A stretch of DNA of 64,000 nt from Bacteroidales bacterium UBA3696 (lineage in GTDB: Bacteria > Bacteroidota > Bacteroidia > Bacteroidales > Paludibacteraceae), in assembly GCA_002372135.1 (NCBI GenBank), contig DFIN01000001.1, positions 1 to 64,000 of the forward strand, written 5' to 3'. The notes under the pieces were generated by a model. The model was not told where the DNA came from and made no database searches. It saw only the letters and a list, made by a program, of their open reading frames with translations. The number at the start of each line of letters is the position of its first letter. The first letter of the stretch is position 1. The translations under genes and the position numbers were made by a program. Of the stretch, positions 62,068 to 64,000 are shown piece by piece.

Positions 62068-62316
62068 ATGACCAGAACCACTTTTAATCGTTTGCGGGAG
62101 GTGAAAGATGCGCTTCCGCACGGTAGTTCGGCTGTGATTGCTGCCGAACTGGGTATCACAGCCGATGATGTAAGAGACTTCTTTCGGGGTACGGCAACGC
62201 CCGAAACAGGCTATCACATTGAGTCCGGACCGGACGGAGGCATTGTTGTAATGGAGAATACACGAATCTTAGAGGTCGCCCTACGCCTTGCATGGGAACA
62301 GAAAAATGGATTGTAA
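62068..62316 (+). CDS. Hypothetical small protein, 82 aa
   Basis: Small cytoplasmic protein. VIAAELGITADDVRDFFRG has the spacing of a helix-turn-helix or winged-helix start, and ESGPDGGIVVMENTRILEVA looks like a small beta hairpin, then a helix. No family recognised. Its last 11 bases overlap the next gene, so the two are coupled. It may regulate or assist the outer-membrane protein, which is only a positional guess. Confidence 0.6.
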   Translation: MTRTTFNRLREVKDALPHGSSAVIAAELGITADDVRDFFRGTATPETGYHIESGPDGGIVVMENTRILEVALRLAWEQKNGL

Positions 62317-63268
62317 GAAGATGTTTGCGGCAGCCCTTGTGTTAGCAGGACTGTCTTGGGGGCAGAGTGAGATGGTGGCCCAAAACGGTTCGACCGGCAG
62401 TAGCGATATTGAGTTTGCCTACGATGCCGGTGCAGAGGTGGTAAGTGCCTACTTGTGGCGCGGACAATACTTGGGCGGACTTAGTTTTCAACCCGATGCC
62501 GAAGTGGGCTTTAATGCTTTGGGCGGCGATGTTACGTTCCGTGCCGGTTTGTGGGCTAACATAGGTGCTTCGGACTGGAAATTCCAAAAAGATTTGGCCG
62601 AATTGCCAGGGTATAATCCCAATACCTATTTTGTTCCTGAGTTAGACGTGATGCTTACCGCCACCGCCTATGGCGCCAGCGTAGGTTTCACCCACTATTA
62701 CTATTGCGACGGCACAAACTTCTTCGCATGGAAGAATGCTACTGACAATGCAATGGACGACAACTCGTCGTCCACCGAATTCTGGTTCGGCTACAACTTC
62801 GACCACTTCTTCGGCGTAGGGGCTTACATCAACTGGTACACCACCATCGCCGGTCGCGACCTGTTGCCTGAAACAGACCTGAAGAAATTAGCGAATGGAC
62901 AGACGCATCGCAATGCCTTTTCCACTTACATCGAACTGGGTTATGACTATGACTTGAGCCAAACGGGCATCCAATGGATGGACGGCATTACCGTAGGTGC
63001 ACAGATGGGCATTTCGCCTTGGGAGAGCGAGGAGATGTACTACAACACCCGCTTTGCCGTGGTCAATTTGGCTCTGTCGTTGCACAAGGAATGGGAGTTT
63101 GACATCTGCACGCTCGACCTATTCGCCGTAGGCAGTCTCAACCCCTACCAAATGAATGACAAGAACGGCTATTGCTATAGTTCGGACGCCTTTGTAGATG
63201 CTGCCGGTGACGACAAACGCTATATGCAACCGCTCAACGGCACCATCGGTTTGGGCGTGTGGTTCTAA
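62306..63268 (+). CDS. Putative outer-membrane beta-barrel protein
   Basis: 320-aa exported protein. ATG 62306 gives MDCKKMFAAALVLAGLSWGQ, signal peptide to about residue 27 (MVAQ). Barrel-like strands: FAYDAGAEVVSAYLWRGQYL, VTFRAGLWANIGASDWKF, VPELDVMLTATAYGASVGFT, STEFWFGYNFDHFFGVGAYI and the closing GTIGLGVWF with terminal F. The 'sAYlwRGq.l.G.sfQP...v' opening resembles TorF-type or other uncharacterised porins. An upstream TTG would extend it by 6 residues. Transported substrate unknown. Confidence 0.75.
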   Translation: MDCKKMFAAALVLAGLSWGQSEMVAQNGSTGSSDIEFAYDAGAEVVSAYLWRGQYLGGLSFQPDAEVGFNALGGDVTFRAGLWANIGASDWKFQKDLAELPGYNPNTYFVPELDVMLTATAYGASVGFTHYYYCDGTNFFAWKNATDNAMDDNSSSTEFWFGYNFDHFFGVGAYINWYTTIAGRDLLPETDLKKLANGQTHRNAFSTYIELGYDYDLSQTGIQWMDGITVGAQMGISPWESEEMYYNTRFAVVNLALSLHKEWEFDICTLDLFAVGSLNPYQMNDKNGYCYSSDAFVDAAGDDKRYMQPLNGTIGLGVWF

Positions 63269-63299
63269 ACACAGTGCCTAATCCGTTCAAACAAAGACT

Positions 63300-64000
63300 A
63301 TGAACCGCCAACGTATGTTGATATCGCTCACGCTGATAGCCCTCACAGTAGGGCTATTGGTGTGGAATCAAACGGCCGAACAGCCCGCTCGCTATTTCCG
63401 CAACGAAGGGCGTATCTTCGGCACGGTGTACAACATACAGTATGAGGCGCATAAAGACCTGCACGATAGTATTCTTGCCACACTCCGACAAGTTGATTCC
63501 ACCCTCTCTATGTTCAATAGTCGTTCCTTGATTGCCCGTATCAACCGAGGAGAAGACATCGCCACTACCGCAGACTTTGAAGCGGTGTTCCAAGAAGCGC
63601 AGCGTATATCCGTATTGTCCGACGGGGCATTTGATATCACGGTCGCACCCCTGGTAAACGCATGGGGATTTGGATTTCAGAACAAGGCTACCATCACGCC
63701 GCAGCGTATTGACTCGTTGCGCGAACTGGTGGGCTACGACAAAGTGTCGCTTGTACAGCACCATATCCGCAAAACGGACATCCGCGTCCAAATGGATGCG
63801 GGAGCGATAGCCAAAGGATTTGCCTGCGACCAAGTAGCCAAACGGTTGCAGCAGTTGGGGTGTCAGAACCTGTTGGTGGAAATAGGTGGGGAAATAGTGG
63901 CTAAAGGCACTAACAGTCAAGGGCAACCATGGACAATCGGTATTTCCAAACCCGTGGATGACCCGGCAGGTATGCAACGCCAACTGCAAGACAAACTGAC
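63300..64000 (+). CDS. apbE: FAD:protein FMN transferase ApbE (partial)
   Basis: Runs off the window after about 233 codons. ApbE transfers FMN from FAD onto a Thr of secreted or membrane flavoproteins such as RnfG/NqrC. The start MNRQRMLISLTLIALTVGLL is a signal or anchor. Then FRNEGRIFGTVYNIQYEA (T-x-Y), STLSMFNSRSLIARIN (S-x-f-n), GAFDITVAPLVNAWGFGFQN (F-D-x-T-x-x-P-L-v-x-x-W-G-F), MDAGAIAKGFACDQVAKRL and LLVEIGGEIVAKG. It lies 31 bases after the outer-membrane gene. The C-terminus is outside the window. Confidence 0.92.
   Translation, partial: MNRQRMLISLTLIALTVGLLVWNQTAEQPARYFRNEGRIFGTVYNIQYEAHKDLHDSILATLRQVDSTLSMFNSRSLIARINRGEDIATTADFEAVFQEAQRISVLSDGAFDITVAPLVNAWGFGFQNKATITPQRIDSLRELVGYDKVSLVQHHIRKTDIRVQMDAGAIAKGFACDQVAKRLQQLGCQNLLVEIGGEIVAKGTNSQGQPWTIGISKPVDDPAGMQRQLQDKL

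Overview
The window looks like chromosome of an uncultured member of the order Bacteroidales. Four things point there. Promoters carry the Bacteroidetes sigma signature TAnnTTTG, often with TTG or TTTG 19-21 bases upstream. Secreted proteins end in type IX secretion (T9SS) sorting tails. There is a TonB receptor/DUF4249 pair, and there are DUF4827 and TRL-like lipoproteins, FISUMP-like and InlB/BspA-like surface repeats and an LpxB lipid A gene. All stop codons are used normally. No rRNA, CRISPR array, transposase or phage gene was seen. One tRNA (Gly, anticodon CCC) is present.

Layout: (1) 0-2 kb holds small secreted proteins, a TRL-like lipoprotein and a C_GCAxxG_C_C redox protein. (2) 2-8.6 kb is a graveyard of broken secreted-protein genes: a UGSC-like protein with a T9SS tail, two BspA/InlB-like proteins and an internally deleted AAA ATPase. 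An intact Hsp20 gene sits among them. (3) 8.6-17 kb holds an AraC-type regulator divergent from a compact operon: a small T9SS protein, two Cthe_2159-type beta-helix proteins, a VTC-type triphosphate-tunnel enzyme, a DUF4956 membrane protein, an outer-membrane barrel, a third Cthe_2159-type lipoprotein and a small secreted protein. (4) 17-20.5 kb holds a TonB-dependent receptor and a DUF4249 lipoprotein. (5) 20.4-25.2 kb is a large secreted adhesin-like gene broken by one in-frame TGA and one frameshift. (6) 25.3-28.3 kb holds a FemAB-like acyltransferase and a HipB/HipA pair. (7) 28.4-34.6 kb is an AT-rich eight-gene acyl/glycan operon: adenylating ligase, GNAT, ACP, KAS III, second ACP, SDR, hexapeptide acyltransferase and DUF354 protein. 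(8) 34.6-47.7 kb is mostly housekeeping: chromate transporter halves, uridine kinase, IMPACT protein, acyltransferase, acyl-CoA synthetase, LpxB, SurE, GlmM, DUF4827, FKBP isomerase, RmlA, GpmI and a CPBP protease. (9) 47.7-60.2 kb is a repeat-rich intergenic region followed by one intact ORF of 3,857 codons encoding a modular secreted protein. (10) 60.2-64 kb holds a truncated antitoxin, tRNA-Gly, an rRNA methyltransferase, NadD, an 82-aa protein, an outer-membrane protein and the start of ApbE.

Two gene sets look like worthwhile undescribed systems. The first is the AraC/VTC/DUF4956/Cthe_2159/barrel operon, which joins a cytoplasmic polyphosphate-type polymerase to secreted beta-helix proteins across both membranes. 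The second is the short acyl-carrier operon that ends in glycan-type transferases. A third theme is a family of secreted proteins (one giant, three decayed, one in the VTC operon) that share a C-terminal tail of the form K-x-NG-x-L-x-I-x-R-x-G-x-x-YNAQG. Two of them also share 5' leader blocks.
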